Positions 9,213-20,362 are shown, counted from the first letter of the stretch. The stretch is DNA of 64,000 nt from Legionella busanensis (GCF_900461525.1 NZ_UGOD01000001.1:1581001-1645000), one strand, 5' to 3'. Numbers and translations are program-made. The notes: generated by a model not told the origin, from the sequence alone.

Positions 9213-9237
9213 CATCTCTTTGTTCTAGATGCTACAT
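9207..9237. terminator. Hairpin between convergent ankyrin gene and gltA
   Basis: A perfect 11-bp inverted repeat: ATGTAGCATCT at 9207-9217 and AGATGCTACAT at 9227-9237, with a 9-base loop. The left arm includes the ankyrin gene's TAG stop. No long T-run follows on either strand, so intrinsic termination would be weak. Its place between two converging genes makes a bidirectional terminator the likeliest role. Confidence 0.5.
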
Positions 9238-9251
9238 AAACAAAATGACAA

Positions 9252-10523
9252 TTAAGGCACATCTCTTTCTTTTTCGCCTGTATAAAGTTGGCGTGGGCGG
9301 CCAAGTTTAGACCGATTGGCAACCATCTCCATCCAATGAGACATCCAGCCTACCGTTCTTGCTAAGGCAAAAATAACTGTAAACATATTAGTTGGGATAC
9401 CAATAGCACTTAAAGTTAGCCCTGAATAAAAATCGACGTTAGGATAGAGTTTTTTCTCAATAAAATACTCATCTTCAAGGGCAATACGTTCAAGTTCCAT
9501 AGCTAATTTAAATAAAGGCGAATCAAGTGCACCAACCGCTTGTAGTACTGCATGACATGTTTTACGCATGACTTTGGCACGAGGATCATAACTTTTATAA
9601 ACTCGATGGCCAAAGCCCATTAAGCGAAATGGATCGTCTTTATCTTTAGCACGTTTAATATAGTGGTTAATATTTTTGATATCACCAATTTCATTTAACA
9701 TGTTAAGGCATGCTTCATTAGCACCACCATGCGCAGGCCCCCATAAAGCGCCAATACCTGCTGATATACATGCAAACGGGTTAGCTCCTGTTGAACCAGC
9801 TAAACGTACGGTTGAGGTCGATGCATTCTGTTCATGATCTGCATGTAAAATAAAGATAGTATCCATGGCATTAACAATAATAGGATTAGGCGTAACATTC
9901 TCAGATGGGACGCCAAACATCATATGTAAAAAGTTTTCTGCATATGACATTTTATTTAAGGGATACATATAGGGTTGACCAACTGAGTATTTATAACTCA
10001 TAGCAGCCAACGTTGGCATTTTTGCGATTAATCTTATTGCTGATATATACCTATCTTGTTGGTTATTTAAGTCCATTGAATCATGATAAAAAGCAGATAG
10101 AGCGCCAACGATACCTACCATAATTGCCATAGGGTGTGCATCGCGACGAAAGCCATTTAAAAACTGATACATTTGTTGATGTACCATAGTATGGTTATTA
10201 ATAAGGCTTACAAAGTCCTTTTTCTCTTCTTCATTAGGTAGTTCGCCATTTAAGAGAAGATAGCTTACATCTAAAAAGTCCTTCTTTTCAGCTAATTGCT
10301 CGATAGGATAGCCTCGATAAAGCAATATCCCATTATCTCCATCAATAAAGGTTATTTTGGATTCACAAGCAGCTGTTGAAACAAATCCTGGATCAAAAGT
10401 AAATAAACCAACTCGGCTTAAATTATTAATATCAATAACATCATTACCAAGTGTAGGACTATAAATAGGTAATTCTACCGGCTCATGGCCCTCTAGGCTA
10501 AGTTCGGCATACTTTTTGGTCAT
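9252..10523 (-). CDS. gltA: Citrate synthase (type I, hexameric)
   Basis: Condenses acetyl-CoA with oxaloacetate at entry to the TCA cycle. The 423-residue length matches the allosteric Gram-negative type. Catalytic residues sit in the usual context: His in [10 protein letters not shown], His in [15 protein letters not shown] and Asp in YPNVDFYSG. The N-terminal beta domain carries [18 protein letters not shown] and [12 protein letters not shown]. Transcribed alone, away from gyrA. A TATAAT in the correct orientation lies at 10629-10634, about 105 bases upstream of the start, and is the best -10 candidate. Confidence 0.97.
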   Translation of the reverse strand: MTKKYAELSLEGHEPVELPIYSPTLGNDVIDINNLSRVGLFTFDPGFVSTAACESKITFIDGDNGILLYRGYPIEQLAEKKDFLDVSYLLLNGELPNEEEKKDFVSLINNHTMVHQQMYQFLNGFRRDAHPMAIMVGIVGALSAFYHDSMDLNNQQDRYISAIRLIAKMPTLAAMSYKYSVGQPYMYPLNKMSYAENFLHMMFGVPSENVTPNPIIVNAMDTIFILHADHEQNASTSTVRLAGSTGANPFACISAGIGALWGPAHGGANEACLNMLNEIGDIKNINHYIKRAKDKDDPFRLMGFGHRVYKSYDPRAKVMRKTCHAVLQAVGALDSPLFKLAMELERIALEDEYFIEKKLYPNVDFYSGLTLSAIGIPTNMFTVIFALARTVGWMSHWMEMVANRSKLGRPRQLYTGEKERDVP

Positions 10524-10843
10524 AGCGTCTCCTAAGTAATGGCTTGAGAGCCTCGCTGCGTAAAAATGGAAAAGACTATATAAAAATGATTCCTACGAGT
10601 CTACAATTATTTTTATACTAGCTGTGTAATTATAATACATATTGGCTTTTTTAAGGGGTAGATGTCTAAATTAAATAAGCACAAAATCGATTTTTTAGAT
10701 ACAATAATATAATTAGATAAAAAGAAAAAGCTTTCTTGCTATAAAGTCTTAATACCTGTGTTGCCTGATTCAATTTAAGCTATCTGTATGGTATCCTTAC
10801 AGGCTCTTATTTTCTAAAAATTGCATAAGGATCTTTCTTCGCC
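10524..10843. promoter_or_regulatory. 320-bp divergent promoter region between gltA and gyrA
   Basis: No gene fits here. On the minus strand a perfect TATAAT (plus coordinates 10629-10634) could serve gltA, though no convincing -35 stands 17 bases away. On the plus strand TTGCCT at 10761-10766 is a possible gyrA -35, with a poor -10 (TATGGT at 10787-10792, spacer 20). AAGGA at about 10827 lies rather far (14 bases) from the gyrA ATG. The rest is featureless AT-rich DNA. Confidence 0.5.
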
Positions 10844-13420
10844 ATGGTTTATTCTGCCAGAGAAATTATATCAGTAAATATTGAAGATGAATTAAAGCAG
10901 TCCTACCTTGACTATGCAATGAGCGTCATTGTTGGCCGTGCTTTGCCTGATGTACGTGATGGATTAAAGCCAGTTCATAGGCGTGTCTTATTTGCGATGA
11001 ATGAACTAGGTAATGACTGGAACAAGGCATATAAGAAATCAGCGCGGGTCGTGGGAGATGTAATTGGTAAATACCACCCACATGGCGATACGGCAGTTTA
11101 CGATACTATTGTACGTATGGCGCAGCCCTTTTCTATGCGTTATCTATTGATAGATGGTCAAGGAAATTTCGGTTCAGTAGATGGAGATAGAGCTGCCGCC
11201 ATGCGTTATACCGAAATACGTATGTCAAAGCTTGCCCATGCCTTATTAGCAGATTTAGAAAAAAATACAGTTGACTTTGTTCCTAACTATGATGAAACAG
11301 AATTTGCTCCTTCTGTGTTACCAACGCGTGTTCCTAATTTATTAGTAAATGGTTCCTCAGGTATTGCTGTTGGGATGGCTACTAATATTCCTCCGCATAA
11401 TTTATCAGAAGTCATTAATGCCTGTATTGCATTAATTAAAGAGCCTGGTTTGACGATTGAAGATTTAATGGAATATATTCCAGCACCTGATTTTCCTACA
11501 GCCGCTATCATTAATGGCAGAGCAGGCATTGTGCAAGCCTATCAAACAGGCCGTGGTCGAATTTTTATTAGAGCGCGCACTGAAATTGAAACAGATTCTC
11601 ATAGCAATAAACAAGCAATCATTATTACGGAGCTTCCTTATCAAGTAAATAAAGCACGCTTAGTAGAAAAAATCGCTGAGTTAGTCCGTGAAAAGAAGAT
11701 AGAAGGTATTTCGGGTTTAAGAGATGAATCGGATAAGCAGGGGATGCGAGTTGTTATTGAATTAAAGCGTGGTGAAGTAGCTGAAGTTATCCTAAATAAC
11801 CTGTATGCCCATACACAAATGCAAAATGTGTTTGGCATTAATATGGTTGCTTTAGTAGATGGCCAGCCCCGTACTTTAAATTTAAAGCAGGTTTTAGAGC
11901 ATTTTATCAAACACCGTCGCGAAGTAGTTACTAGACGGACTATTTTTGAACTTAAAAAGGCACGAGAACGAGCACACCTATTAGAGGGTTTAGGTATTGC
12001 TCTAGCTAATATTGATGAAATGATTGAATTAATAAAGGAATCACCCACGCCTCAAGATGCAAAGGAGCGATTACTTGCTAAAACCTGGAGTTCAGGCTTG
12101 GTAAAAAGTATGCTACAAGCTGCAGGTAGTGATGCCTGTCGTCCAGACAATCTATCTGAAGATTATGGCCTAATAGATGATGTTTATCGGCTTTCTCCTG
12201 AGCAGGCACAAGCAATTTTAGAGTTGAGATTACATCGTCTAACCGCTTTAGAACAAGATAAAATTATTAAAGAATTTGAACAACTTTTAGAGCACATTAA
12301 AGATTTACTCGATATACTTGCCTCACCTGAAAGGTTGTTGCAAGTTATTCATGATGAGTTTGTAGATATTAAGACTCAATTTGGCGATACTCGTCGTACA
12401 GAAGTTATTGCTTCTCAAGAAGATTTAACAATTGAAGATTTAATTACTGAGGAAGATGTTGTTGTAACTTTATCGCATGAGGGATATGTAAAATATCAAC
12501 CGCTCTCTGCTTATCAAGCCCAACGGCGAGGTGGTAAAGGTAAGTCAGCAACCAATGTGAAAGACGAAGATTTTATCGAGAAACTTATCATCGCCAGCAC
12601 GCATGATACATTGTTATGTTTCTCCAATCATGGCAAGCTTTATTGGTTAAAAGCCTATCAATTACCATTAGCCAGTCGAATTTCTCGTGGTAAACCTATT
12701 ATTAATATCTTGCCACTAGCAGCAGGTGAGGCAATCAATGCAATGCTACCTGTTAGAAGTTATGATGAAGGTTATTTTGTCTTTATGGCAACTAAGCATG
12801 GTACTGTTAAAAAAGTACCACTTAACGCCTTTAGCAGACCACGTTCTAATGGGATTATTGCAGTTGATTTAGTTGAAGATGATTGCTTAGTTGGTGTTGA
12901 TATTACTGATGGCAGTAGGGATATCATGTTATTTACTGATGCTGGTAAAGTTATTCGATTTGATGAACAATTAGTTAGGCCTATGGGTAGAACAGCACGT
13001 GGAGTAAGAGGAATTCGCTTACATAATGATCAATCGGTAATTTCTATGGTAGTTGCAAAATCTGAAGGTACCATTTTAACAGCTACAGAAAATGGCTATG
13101 GTAAGCGAACAGAGATTGGTGAGTATCGAGTTTCTGGTCGAGGTGGCCAAGGGGTTATTTCTATCCAAGTTAATGAAAGAAATGGCAAAGTAGTTCGCGC
13201 TTTGCAAGTAGAGGACGGTGATGAGGCCATGTTAATCACAGATAAGGGCACGTTAGTCCGCTTTAGAATTGACGAATTATCAATAATTGGTAGGAATACT
13301 CAAGGTGTACGGTTAATGAATCTTCATTCAGGCGAGCAAGTTGTAGGCATGCAGCGTATTGTTGAGCTTGATGATACACAAGATGAACTCGTTGACGCTG
13401 ACGAAATGACTGATGAATAG
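10844..13420 (+). CDS. gyrA: DNA gyrase subunit A
   Basis: An 858-residue breakage-reunion subunit of the type II topoisomerase that introduces negative supercoils. Numbering coincides with E. coli: catalytic Tyr122 in [10 protein letters not shown], and a quinolone-resistance region [13 protein letters not shown] with Thr83 and Asp87. Thr at 83 is, as I recall, the normal Legionella residue, so no resistance mutation is evident at 83 or 87. The GyrA box QRRGGKG (about residue 563) starts the C-terminal DNA-wrapping domain, which has repeated blades such as [11 protein letters not shown] and RNTQGVRLM. It ends in an acidic tail. Its stop overlaps the serC start by 8 bases, so it heads the gyrA-serC-aroA-cmk run. 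Confidence 0.98.
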   Translation: MVYSAREIISVNIEDELKQSYLDYAMSVIVGRALPDVRDGLKPVHRRVLFAMNELGNDWNKAYKKSARVVGDVIGKYHPHGDTAVYDTIVRMAQPFSMRYLLIDGQGNFGSVDGDRAAAMRYTEIRMSKLAHALLADLEKNTVDFVPNYDETEFAPSVLPTRVPNLLVNGSSGIAVGMATNIPPHNLSEVINACIALIKEPGLTIEDLMEYIPAPDFPTAAIINGRAGIVQAYQTGRGRIFIRARTEIETDSHSNKQAIIITELPYQVNKARLVEKIAELVREKKIEGISGLRDESDKQGMRVVIELKRGEVAEVILNNLYAHTQMQNVFGINMVALVDGQPRTLNLKQVLEHFIKHRREVVTRRTIFELKKARERAHLLEGLGIALANIDEMIELIKESPTPQDAKERLLAKTWSSGLVKSMLQAAGSDACRPDNLSEDYGLIDDVYRLSPEQAQAILELRLHRLTALEQDKIIKEFEQLLEHIKDLLDILASPERLLQVIHDEFVDIKTQFGDTRRTEVIASQEDLTIEDLITEEDVVVTLSHEGYVKYQPLSAYQAQRRGGKGKSATNVKDEDFIEKLIIASTHDTLLCFSNHGKLYWLKAYQLPLASRISRGKPIINILPLAAGEAINAMLPVRSYDEGYFVFMATKHGTVKKVPLNAFSRPRSNGIIAVDLVEDDCLVGVDITDGSRDIMLFTDAGKVIRFDEQLVRPMGRTARGVRGIRLHNDQSVISMVVAKSEGTILTATENGYGKRTEIGEYRVSGRGGQGVISIQVNERNGKVVRALQVEDGDEAMLITDKGTLVRFRIDELSIIGRNTQGVRLMNLHSGEQVVGMQRIVELDDTQDELVDADEMTDE

Positions 13421-14501
13421 AGGTTACAATTTTGGTGCGGGCCCTGCGATGTTGCCCACTGAAATATTGCATGAAGCTCAACAGGAGTTATTAAATTGGC
13501 ATGATTCAGGCATGTCTGTTATGGAAATAGGCCATCGCACTACTGAATTTCTTACACTTATAGAAGAAGCTGAGTATCGCTTACGTCGGCTTTTAAAGAT
13601 TCCTTCTAATTATTATGTTCTATTTTTAGGCGGCGCTGCACGCACTCAATTTAGTATGATCCCTATGAATTTACTAAAAAAAGGAGAGCAAGCAGGGTTC
13701 TTTCTCACTGGCATATGGTCAACTATGGCCTATGAGGAAGCAAAGAAACTTAAGAAAGCTTATGTGATTGGTTCTAGCGAGTCTAATGGGTTTACATCTA
13801 TACCTAAAAAGCCTTTATGGCAATTTAAAGAAAATACTGCGTATATTTATTATACTCCTAATGAAACAATTAATGGCATAAAATTTCCCATACCGCCAAA
13901 GCATAATCATATTCCTTTGGTTGCTGATATGACTTCATGCCTATTAGCAGAGCCTATTAATGTTGATGATTATGGTTTAATTTTTGCTGGTGCGCAGAAA
14001 AATATTGCAAACTCTGGACTAACAGTTGTCATTATAAGACAAGATTTAGTAGAAGAGATTAAGCATAAAAAGTTGCCAACAATGTTCGATTTTCGAGTTC
14101 ATGTTGAAAATAAATCGGTTTATGCAACCCCTCCAACCTTTAATTGTTATTTAGCATTGAAAATGTTTAAGTGGATCGAAGAACAAGGTGGGGTCGAAGT
14201 GCTTTATAAGCAAAATTGCCAAAAAGCAGCAAAACTTTATAACTATATTGATAATAATCCGTTTTATCAGTGCAAAATTGCTAAAGAAGCGCGCTCAATT
14301 TTAAATATTTGCTTTACTTTGGCACGTGAAGAACTTGAAGAAAAATTTCTTGCTCAAGCTGCGCAAAGAGGCTTATTAGCGTTGAAGGGGCATCGAACTG
14401 TAGGCGGCCTACGAGCAAGTATGTATAATTCTATGCCTTTAGAAGGTGTTGAATGTTTAATTGAATTTATGAGTGATTTTGTCAAGGGACAAAGTTTATG
14501 A
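13413..14501 (+). CDS. serC: Phosphoserine aminotransferase
   Basis: PLP enzyme making 3-phosphoserine (serine pathway) and 4-phosphohydroxythreonine (pyridoxal phosphate pathway). 362 residues, typical. The N-terminus [18 protein letters not shown] and the segment [11 protein letters not shown] are diagnostic. The PLP-binding lysine lies in [16 protein letters not shown], and the C-terminal [16 protein letters not shown] is conserved. ATG 13413 overlaps the gyrA stop, and the stop overlaps aroA by ATGA, so translation is probably coupled through the run. A gyrA-serC junction is common in Gammaproteobacteria. Confidence 0.97.
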   Translation: MNRGYNFGAGPAMLPTEILHEAQQELLNWHDSGMSVMEIGHRTTEFLTLIEEAEYRLRRLLKIPSNYYVLFLGGAARTQFSMIPMNLLKKGEQAGFFLTGIWSTMAYEEAKKLKKAYVIGSSESNGFTSIPKKPLWQFKENTAYIYYTPNETINGIKFPIPPKHNHIPLVADMTSCLLAEPINVDDYGLIFAGAQKNIANSGLTVVIIRQDLVEEIKHKKLPTMFDFRVHVENKSVYATPPTFNCYLALKMFKWIEEQGGVEVLYKQNCQKAAKLYNYIDNNPFYQCKIAKEARSILNICFTLAREELEEKFLAQAAQRGLLALKGHRTVGGLRASMYNSMPLEGVECLIEFMSDFVKGQSL

Positions 14502-15820
14502 GTGTAGTTGATTTTATTAGTAACCCAGTTATTGAGAAACTGCAGGGCGATATAACTGTTCCTGGCGATAAGTCAATCTCGCATCGAGCGATCATGCTTG
14601 GCGCTATTGCCCATGGCACAACAACTATAAATGGCTTTTTAGAGGGGGAGGATTGTTTAGCTACCTTAAAAGCTTTTCGCTTAATGGGCATTTCTATTGA
14701 AGGTCCTATCTCTCAGCGAGTTATTATTCATGGGGTAGGTAAGTATGGTTTACAGCCCCCTAAAGATCTTATCGATTGTGGAAATTCTGGGACCAGTATA
14801 CGACTTTTAGCAGGTCTACTAGCTGCACAGCCATTTGATAGTTCATTAACAGGTGATGCAAGTTTACTTAAAAGACCAATGGAGAGAGTTAGCCGGCCAC
14901 TTACTCAGATGGGCGCTAGTATTAATACGACTGAGGGCAAGCCTCCACTCTTTATTAAGGGTGGTAAGGAATTAATAGGTATTACTTATGAGATGCCAGA
15001 GGCAAGCGCACAAGTTAAATCAGCATTATTATTAGCGGGTTTATATGCATCTGGTGATACAACCATTATAGAGCCAGGTTATACTCGCGATCATACAGAA
15101 CGCATGTTAACAACTTTCTCATACCCTATTCGCAAGTGCGAAAATAAAATAATAATTAACTCAGATGGAGAGTGCATTGGCACAGACATTATTATTCCAG
15201 GGGATATTTCATCTGCAGCATTTTTTATTGTTGCTGCTACTTTAATTCCTGGTTCTGATGTTTTAATAAGAAATATTGGCATTAATCCTACTCGTACCGG
15301 TGTAATTCAAATTTTACAGCAAATGGGTGCTCATATCGAACTAAAGAATAAACGACTGTATGGTGAGGAATTAGTGGCTGATTTACATGTTCGTTATGCA
15401 ACTCTAGAGGGAATTGATATCCCATCTAACCTAGTTCCCCTCGCTATTGATGAGTTTCCAATTATTTTTATAGCGGCTGCTTGTGCAAAAGGGCAAACTA
15501 GATTAAACGGTGCCAAAGAATTGCGAAATAAAGAAAGTGACAGAATTAGCGCTATGGCTGATGGTTTACAGCGTTTAGGTATAGAAATACAAACATTTAG
15601 TGACGGTATATTTATTAATGGCGGTACTTTGAAAGGTGGTGAAATAGATAGTTATCACGATCATCGAATAGCGATGGCTTTTTCTATTGCAGGTGCTGTT
15701 GCTAGAGATGAAGTTAGAATAAAAAATTGTGCTAATGTAGCTACCTCATTTCCAAATTTTGTCAAAATGGCCAATATGATTCATTTAGCTATTAAGGAAC
15801 AGCATTATGAAGCTAGATAA
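14498..15820 (+). CDS. aroA: 3-phosphoshikimate 1-carboxyvinyltransferase (EPSP synthase)
   Basis: Sixth step of the shikimate pathway, joining PEP and shikimate-3-phosphate. 440 residues with the duplicated inside-out barrel. Signatures: PGDKSISHRA (active-site Lys), GNSGTSIRLLAG, LLKRPMERV, TRDHTERML, KELRNKESDRISAM and SYHDHRIAMAF. The N-terminal GDKSISHR with GNSGTS looks like the class II variant (Streptococcus/Agrobacterium CP4-like), in which a conserved Gly is often Ala; sequence alone does not settle class or inhibitor tolerance. The ATG overlaps the serC stop by 4 bases and AAGGGA precedes it. The end overlaps cmk by 14 bases. Confidence 0.97.
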   Translation: MSVVDFISNPVIEKLQGDITVPGDKSISHRAIMLGAIAHGTTTINGFLEGEDCLATLKAFRLMGISIEGPISQRVIIHGVGKYGLQPPKDLIDCGNSGTSIRLLAGLLAAQPFDSSLTGDASLLKRPMERVSRPLTQMGASINTTEGKPPLFIKGGKELIGITYEMPEASAQVKSALLLAGLYASGDTTIIEPGYTRDHTERMLTTFSYPIRKCENKIIINSDGECIGTDIIIPGDISSAAFFIVAATLIPGSDVLIRNIGINPTRTGVIQILQQMGAHIELKNKRLYGEELVADLHVRYATLEGIDIPSNLVPLAIDEFPIIFIAAACAKGQTRLNGAKELRNKESDRISAMADGLQRLGIEIQTFSDGIFINGGTLKGGEIDSYHDHRIAMAFSIAGAVARDEVRIKNCANVATSFPNFVKMANMIHLAIKEQHYEAR

Positions 15821-16499
15821 AGTTATTCCTATCCTCACTATTGATGGGCCAAGTGGTACTGGCAAAGGGACTTTATGCTATATGTTAGCTAATCATTTAA
15901 ACTGGAATGTGCTAGATAGTGGATCAATTTATAGAGTACTTGCTTATGCTGTAAGACAAAAAGGAATAAATTTTAATGATATTCCTAGTATGGTAGCGCT
16001 CGCTCATAGTCTAAATGTAAAATTTGAAACGGATCCACATTTAAAATGTACAGTTATTTTAGATAAACAAGATGTTTATAAAGAAATACGTAGTGAGCAA
16101 TGTGGTCAAGATGCTTCGAAAATTGCAGTTATACCAGAAATTAGAACAGCTTTATTAGCTCGACAAAGAGCTTTTGCTCAGTTGCCAGGGCTCGTTACTG
16201 ATGGTCGAGATATGGGCACAGTTGTTTTTCCTGATGCATTTCTCAAGATTTATTTGCATGCAACACCTGAAATTCGAGCAAATAGACGGTATTTACAGTT
16301 GAAAGAAAGTGGAATTGATGTTAGCCTCGCCGAGGTCATCAATGAATTAACTATGCGAGATGAGCGTGATATAAGCCGTCAACACGCGCCTTTAACACCT
16401 GCTGCAGATGCAATTCTTATTGATACAACTGGCTTAACTATTGTACAAGTGTTCAATAATGTTTTAAAATTAGTGAACAAGCAATTAAATTCTGAATGA
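15807..16499 (+). CDS. cmk: Cytidylate kinase
   Basis: Phosphorylates CMP/dCMP to the diphosphates. 230 residues. The P-loop is TIDGPSGTGKGTL at residues 12-24. Further CMP-kinase signatures are LDSGSIYRVLAYA, TDGRDMGTVVFPDA and a LID segment with RDERDISRQHAPLTPA. The order aroA-cmk-rpsA is the classic gammaproteobacterial arrangement. It overlaps aroA by 14 bases, implying translational coupling. The gene is followed by a 145-base leader before rpsA. Confidence 0.97.
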   Translation: MKLDKVIPILTIDGPSGTGKGTLCYMLANHLNWNVLDSGSIYRVLAYAVRQKGINFNDIPSMVALAHSLNVKFETDPHLKCTVILDKQDVYKEIRSEQCGQDASKIAVIPEIRTALLARQRAFAQLPGLVTDGRDMGTVVFPDAFLKIYLHATPEIRANRRYLQLKESGIDVSLAEVINELTMRDERDISRQHAPLTPAADAILIDTTGLTIVQVFNNVLKLVNKQLNSE

Positions 16500-16585
16500 T
16501 GTTCAAAATTTGATTCAAGCTTAAGCTCTTTTATATTAATGCTAAATGAATTTACTTAAGTATAAGAGAAATATAAATAATTATT

Positions 16586-16644
16586 GGGAGGCTTTGTGAT
16601 CCGGATATCACATGGCTATTTTTTTTACTAGAGAGTTAATTAAC
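16586..16644 (+). promoter_or_regulatory. rpsA leader with decoy-like Shine-Dalgarno, short hairpin and T-run
   Basis: A strong GGGAGG at 16586-16591 stands 4 bases before a GTG that opens an 11-codon mini-frame (16596-16631). It does not serve the S1 start. TGTGAT at 16595-16600 pairs with ATCACA at 16607-16612, followed after 6 bases by eight T residues at 16619-16626. The arrangement could be a leader peptide or attenuator, or part of the structured region through which S1 represses its own translation in E. coli. The function is inference. Confidence 0.35.
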
Positions 16645-18321
16645 ATGTCTGAAAGTTTCAAAGAGTTGTTCGAGCAAAGCATCGCTGGTGCTCAATTTTA
16701 CCCTGGCGCTATAATTACCGCAAAAGTTATTGATATCGATGATGATTATGTAACTTTAAATGCTGGCTTGAAATCTGAAGGTATTGTTGCTGTAGAAGAG
16801 TTTCAAGATAAAAACGGTAAGTTAGAAATCCATGTTGGGGACACCGTCGAAGTTGCTCTAGATTCTGTTGAAGATGGGTATGGTGAGACGTTATTATCGC
16901 GTGAAAAAGCGAAGCGCCAAGAAGCATGGCGTAAATTATCAAAATCGCATGAAAACAATGATACTGTAACTGGTTTAATTTCAGGTAAAGTTAAAGGCGG
17001 TTTTACAGTTGAAATTGGCTCGATAAGAGCATTCCTACCTGGTTCTTTAGTTGATGTCAGACCTGTACGCGATCCTTCTTATTTAGAAGGCAAAGAGCTT
17101 GAATTTAAAGTAATAAAAATGGATCTGAAACGTAACAATATTGTTGTTTCACGTCGTGCAGTAGTAGAAGAAGAGAGCAGTGCTGATAGACAAGCATTAT
17201 TAGATTCTTTACATGATGGACAAATCTTAAATGGTATCGTTAAAAACCTTACTGATTACGGTGCATTCATTGATTTAGGTGGTATTGACGGTCTATTACA
17301 TATTACCGATATTTCTTGGAAACGAGTTAAGCACCCAAGTGAAGTGCTTACTGTAGGTCAAGACGTTAAAGTAAAAGTATTAAGTTTTGATAGTGAGCGT
17401 AATCGTGTTTCTTTAGGCATGAAACAGCTTGGCAATGATCCATGGGTTGATCTTGTTGAACGTTATCCTGTTGGTAGAAAAATGAAAGGCAAAGTAACCA
17501 ATATTACTGATTATGGTTGTTTTGTAGAAATTGAAGAAGGTGTAGAAGGTTTAGTTCATATGTCTGAAATGGATTGGACTAATAAAAATGTTCATCCAAG
17601 TAAAGTAGTGTCTATGGGCGATATGGTCGATGTGATGGTACTTGAAATTGATGAAGAACGTCGTCGTATTTCTTTAGGCATGAAACAGTGTGTAGGTAAT
17701 CCATGGCATCAATTTGCTCAGACACATAGTAAAGGTCAAAAAGTATCCGGTAAGATTCGCTCCATTACTGATTTTGGTATCTTTATTGGACTTGAAGGTG
17801 ATATTGATGGCTTAGTTCACTTGTCTGATATATCTTGGACTATTCCAGGTGAGGAAGCAGTCAAGCAATTTAAGAAAGGTCAAGAGCTCGAAGCAATCAT
17901 TCTTGCCATTGACCCTGAGAGAGAACGTATTTCTTTAGGTCTAAAGCAACTTGAAGGTGACTCTTTTACTACTTTTGTTGAAGAGCATAGTAAAGGCACG
18001 ATCGTTAAGGGTAAAGTACTTAGTGTTGAGCCAAAAACTGTAACTGTCGACTTAGGCCGAGAAGTTATAGGAACTATTCGTGCTAATGAGTTATCAGAAG
18101 ATCGAGTTGACGATGCTAATACCCTCTTTAAAGAAGGTGATGAATTAGAGGCTAAAATCGTTAATATCGATAAGAAAAACCGTATTATTTCACTCTCAGT
18201 GAAAGCAAAAGATGCTCATGAGCAAGCAGAAGCAATTAAAAAATACTCGCGTAGTGAAGTAGCTTCAACTACATTAGGCGATCTACTTAAAGAAAAAATG
18301 GCTCATAGAGAAGCAGAATAA
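16645..18321 (+). CDS. rpsA: 30S ribosomal protein S1
   Basis: A 558-residue protein with six S1 (OB-fold) RNA-binding repeats, which helps recruit and unfold mRNA on the 30S subunit. Repeats are recognised by recurring pairs such as [24 protein letters not shown], shortened in the others to forms like [19 protein letters not shown], with SLGMKQ or SLGLKQ at their ends. The frame is open from 16612, but the family N-terminus [12 protein letters not shown] begins at ATG 16645, with GAGAG upstream. A strong terminator follows. ihfB, the usual downstream neighbour in enterics, is absent. Confidence 0.97.
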   Translation: MSESFKELFEQSIAGAQFYPGAIITAKVIDIDDDYVTLNAGLKSEGIVAVEEFQDKNGKLEIHVGDTVEVALDSVEDGYGETLLSREKAKRQEAWRKLSKSHENNDTVTGLISGKVKGGFTVEIGSIRAFLPGSLVDVRPVRDPSYLEGKELEFKVIKMDLKRNNIVVSRRAVVEEESSADRQALLDSLHDGQILNGIVKNLTDYGAFIDLGGIDGLLHITDISWKRVKHPSEVLTVGQDVKVKVLSFDSERNRVSLGMKQLGNDPWVDLVERYPVGRKMKGKVTNITDYGCFVEIEEGVEGLVHMSEMDWTNKNVHPSKVVSMGDMVDVMVLEIDEERRRISLGMKQCVGNPWHQFAQTHSKGQKVSGKIRSITDFGIFIGLEGDIDGLVHLSDISWTIPGEEAVKQFKKGQELEAIILAIDPERERISLGLKQLEGDSFTTFVEEHSKGTIVKGKVLSVEPKTVTVDLGREVIGTIRANELSEDRVDDANTLFKEGDELEAKIVNIDKKNRIISLSVKAKDAHEQAEAIKKYSRSEVASTTLGDLLKEKMAHREAE

Positions 18322-18345
18322 CTTAAGGTTATTTCTTATAAATAT

Positions 18346-18374
18346 AAAAAAGCGTAGTTAACTACGCTTTTTTT
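18346..18374 (+). terminator. Intrinsic terminator after rpsA
   Basis: AGCGTAG and CTACGCT form a perfect stem around TTAA (18351-18368), flanked by AAAAA on the left and TTTTTT on the right. This is a classic rho-independent terminator starting 25 bases after the rpsA stop. The A-rich left flank would also let it work on the opposite strand. Confidence 0.9.
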
Positions 18375-18575
18375 ATCTCTAAATTTAACTAAGTCAATAA
18401 TATTATTAGAATAAATTAATTGAGTATAAAAGAATTTTTGTGGATTTATAAATAAATGATATTTTTTCAAATTAATAAATTGAATTAATGCTATTTATAA
18501 CTTGAAATTTGTTAAAGTTTAAATCTGCTTTAGATTAAGTAGATAGATTTTTTTATTCCTTATAAGGACTAATCA

Positions 18576-18866
18576 ATGCGTCTTGTAATGATAATAATGT
18601 ATTTATTTTTAATAATACTAGGAGTAAGCTTTGCTGCCTTAAACGCAGTGTCAGTGCCAATAAATTTATATGTTACCACTTTAACATTGCCACTCGCTGT
18701 ATTAATTGCTGTGACTTTGGGTATTGGGCTTATAGTAGGGTTTTTAATTTTTTTAGGTCGATATTGGCGCTTAAAAGTAGAGTGTTTTAAAATTAGAAAT
18801 CAATTAAAGCTTACAGAAACTGAAATTAAAAATTTAAGGACAATGCCTTTAAAGGATCAACCTTAG
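18576..18866 (+). CDS. lapA: LapA family inner-membrane protein
   Basis: A 96-residue protein with two hydrophobic segments (about 3-23 and 40-62) and a charged, helical C-terminal tail. This is the DUF1049/LapA (YciS) layout. In E. coli LapA works with LapB to balance LPS and phospholipid synthesis through LpxC/FtsH. The ATG at 18576 has AAGGA seven bases upstream. The 201 bases between the rpsA terminator and this start are AT-rich and presumably hold its promoter, but I could not assign one with confidence. lapB follows after a 257-base gap. Confidence 0.85.
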   Translation: MRLVMIIMYLFLIILGVSFAALNAVSVPINLYVTTLTLPLAVLIAVTLGIGLIVGFLIFLGRYWRLKVECFKIRNQLKLTETEIKNLRTMPLKDQP

Positions 18867-19123
18867 CATGGGATACATTAAGTTTAAAATAAATTTAAAA
18901 GGGAATTTACTTTAAAGATTAAAATTCTAACACAAGTGATTAGAACCTATACTAAATTGAATATTATGCACAAAATTGATGCTATATCAAACTATTGATA
19001 TACCTTCTTAATCTATTATTTTTAAAGTATTAATTTATATCTAGTATTAGATAGTACTAGCAAAAAAGGTTCAGTTAGCATTACAATAACTTGCTCTTAT
19101 TGATTCTGGTAGGGAATCTTTCA

Positions 19124-20293
19124 ATGATCAACTTATGGCCTTTACTATTACCCGCTGCAGCATTATCAGGCTGGTGGGCTGCTAGCCGTAATTATTCGCA
19201 TAAGGGATCCAAAAATAGTAATTATCTATCACGAGAGTATGTTGTCGGTTTAAATTATCTTTTAAATGAACAGCCTGATAAAGCAGTAGATATATTTATT
19301 CAATTGCTCGATGTCGATAGTGAAACAGTTGAAACTCATTTAGCCTTAGGCAGCTTATTTAGACGCCGAGGAGAAGTTGATAGAGCAATTCGTATCCATC
19401 AAAATTTGATTGCCAGGCCTCAATTAAGCCTTACTGAACGAAAAGAAGCCCTAAGAGCGTTAGGTCAAGATTATATGAGTGCAGGTGTATTTGATAGGGC
19501 TGAGCGAATTTTTTTAGAGGCTGTCAAACTTGGTGGCAATCAGGAAGTTCATAGTTTACATGGCCTATTAGCTATTTATCAGCAAGAGAAGGCTTGGGAA
19601 AAAGCGTTAGAAATAATTCAAAAACTAGAAAGCTCTACTGGTCAGAGTTTGCATAATCAGGCAGCTCATTATTATTGTGAAATTGCTGAACAGGCATTAA
19701 AAGCTAATTTACTAGATAAAGCACAAAATGCAACGCGTCAAGCTCTGCATATAGATAAAAGATCAGTTCGGGCTAGCTTGTTACAAGCTTCATTAGATAT
19801 AAAAAACGCCCGCTATAAACAAGCTTTACGTTCTTTAAAGCGTGTTCCTATTCAAGATCCAGATTTTTTAACAGAAATTATTGAACCATTGGTTTTTTGT
19901 TATCGTCAATTAGAGGAAATGGACGAGTGTATTGAGTTTTTACAGCAGACCTTGGTGACCAATCCTCGCGCGTCAACCATTTTTGTTATAGCTGACCAAT
20001 TGCAAAAAGAAAAAAATATCGATACCGCAATCGATTTTGTTTCAGAAAAATTAAGTACTTATCCTTCGATTAAAGGTTTAAATCGACTTATTTATTGGCA
20101 TTTAGAGAGTGCACACGGTAAAGTAAAAACTAAACTACAGATTTTATATAATATAACCAGTAAATTTTTAGAAAATAAACCTAAATATCGCTGTGAACAG
20201 TGTGGCTTTGGTGGTAAGCATTTGCATTGGCATTGCCCAAGCTGTAAACAGTGGGGTAAAATGAAGCCCGTCTATGGGTTAGAAGGCGACTAG
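19124..20293 (+). CDS. lapB: LapB, LPS assembly TPR/rubredoxin-like protein
   Basis: A 389-residue protein with an N-terminal membrane anchor (WPLLLPAAALSGWWAASRN), then a run of TPR repeats (about 35-320; for example HLALGSLFRRRGEVDRAIRI). A C-terminal metal-binding rubredoxin-like unit has paired CxxC (CEQCGFGG and CPSCKQWG). LapB (YciM) recruits LpxC to FtsH for proteolysis in E. coli. The frame is open from a TTG at 19091, but ATG 19124 has AGGGAA upstream and starts just before the anchor. In enterics pyrF follows directly; here a DegT aminotransferase intervenes. Confidence 0.93.
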   Translation: MINLWPLLLPAAALSGWWAASRNYSHKGSKNSNYLSREYVVGLNYLLNEQPDKAVDIFIQLLDVDSETVETHLALGSLFRRRGEVDRAIRIHQNLIARPQLSLTERKEALRALGQDYMSAGVFDRAERIFLEAVKLGGNQEVHSLHGLLAIYQQEKAWEKALEIIQKLESSTGQSLHNQAAHYYCEIAEQALKANLLDKAQNATRQALHIDKRSVRASLLQASLDIKNARYKQALRSLKRVPIQDPDFLTEIIEPLVFCYRQLEEMDECIEFLQQTLVTNPRASTIFVIADQLQKEKNIDTAIDFVSEKLSTYPSIKGLNRLIYWHLESAHGKVKTKLQILYNITSKFLENKPKYRCEQCGFGGKHLHWHCPSCKQWGKMKPVYGLEGD

Positions 20294-20362
20294 ATATTTT
20301 TATTCAATGAATAATTACTAACCTATTTTAGAAATTTAGTTTAAGTTTATTTGCTCTGGTTA

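Noticed and set aside
11641..12048. 135-codon minus-strand frame inside gyrA
   Set aside because: It is antisense to conserved GyrA residues with Ser/Arg-rich composition and no recognisable domain.
16612..16644. Longer rpsA start at ATG 16612
   Set aside because: It would add 11 residues before the conserved S1 N-terminus, and the only strong Shine-Dalgarno is about 20 bases away from it.
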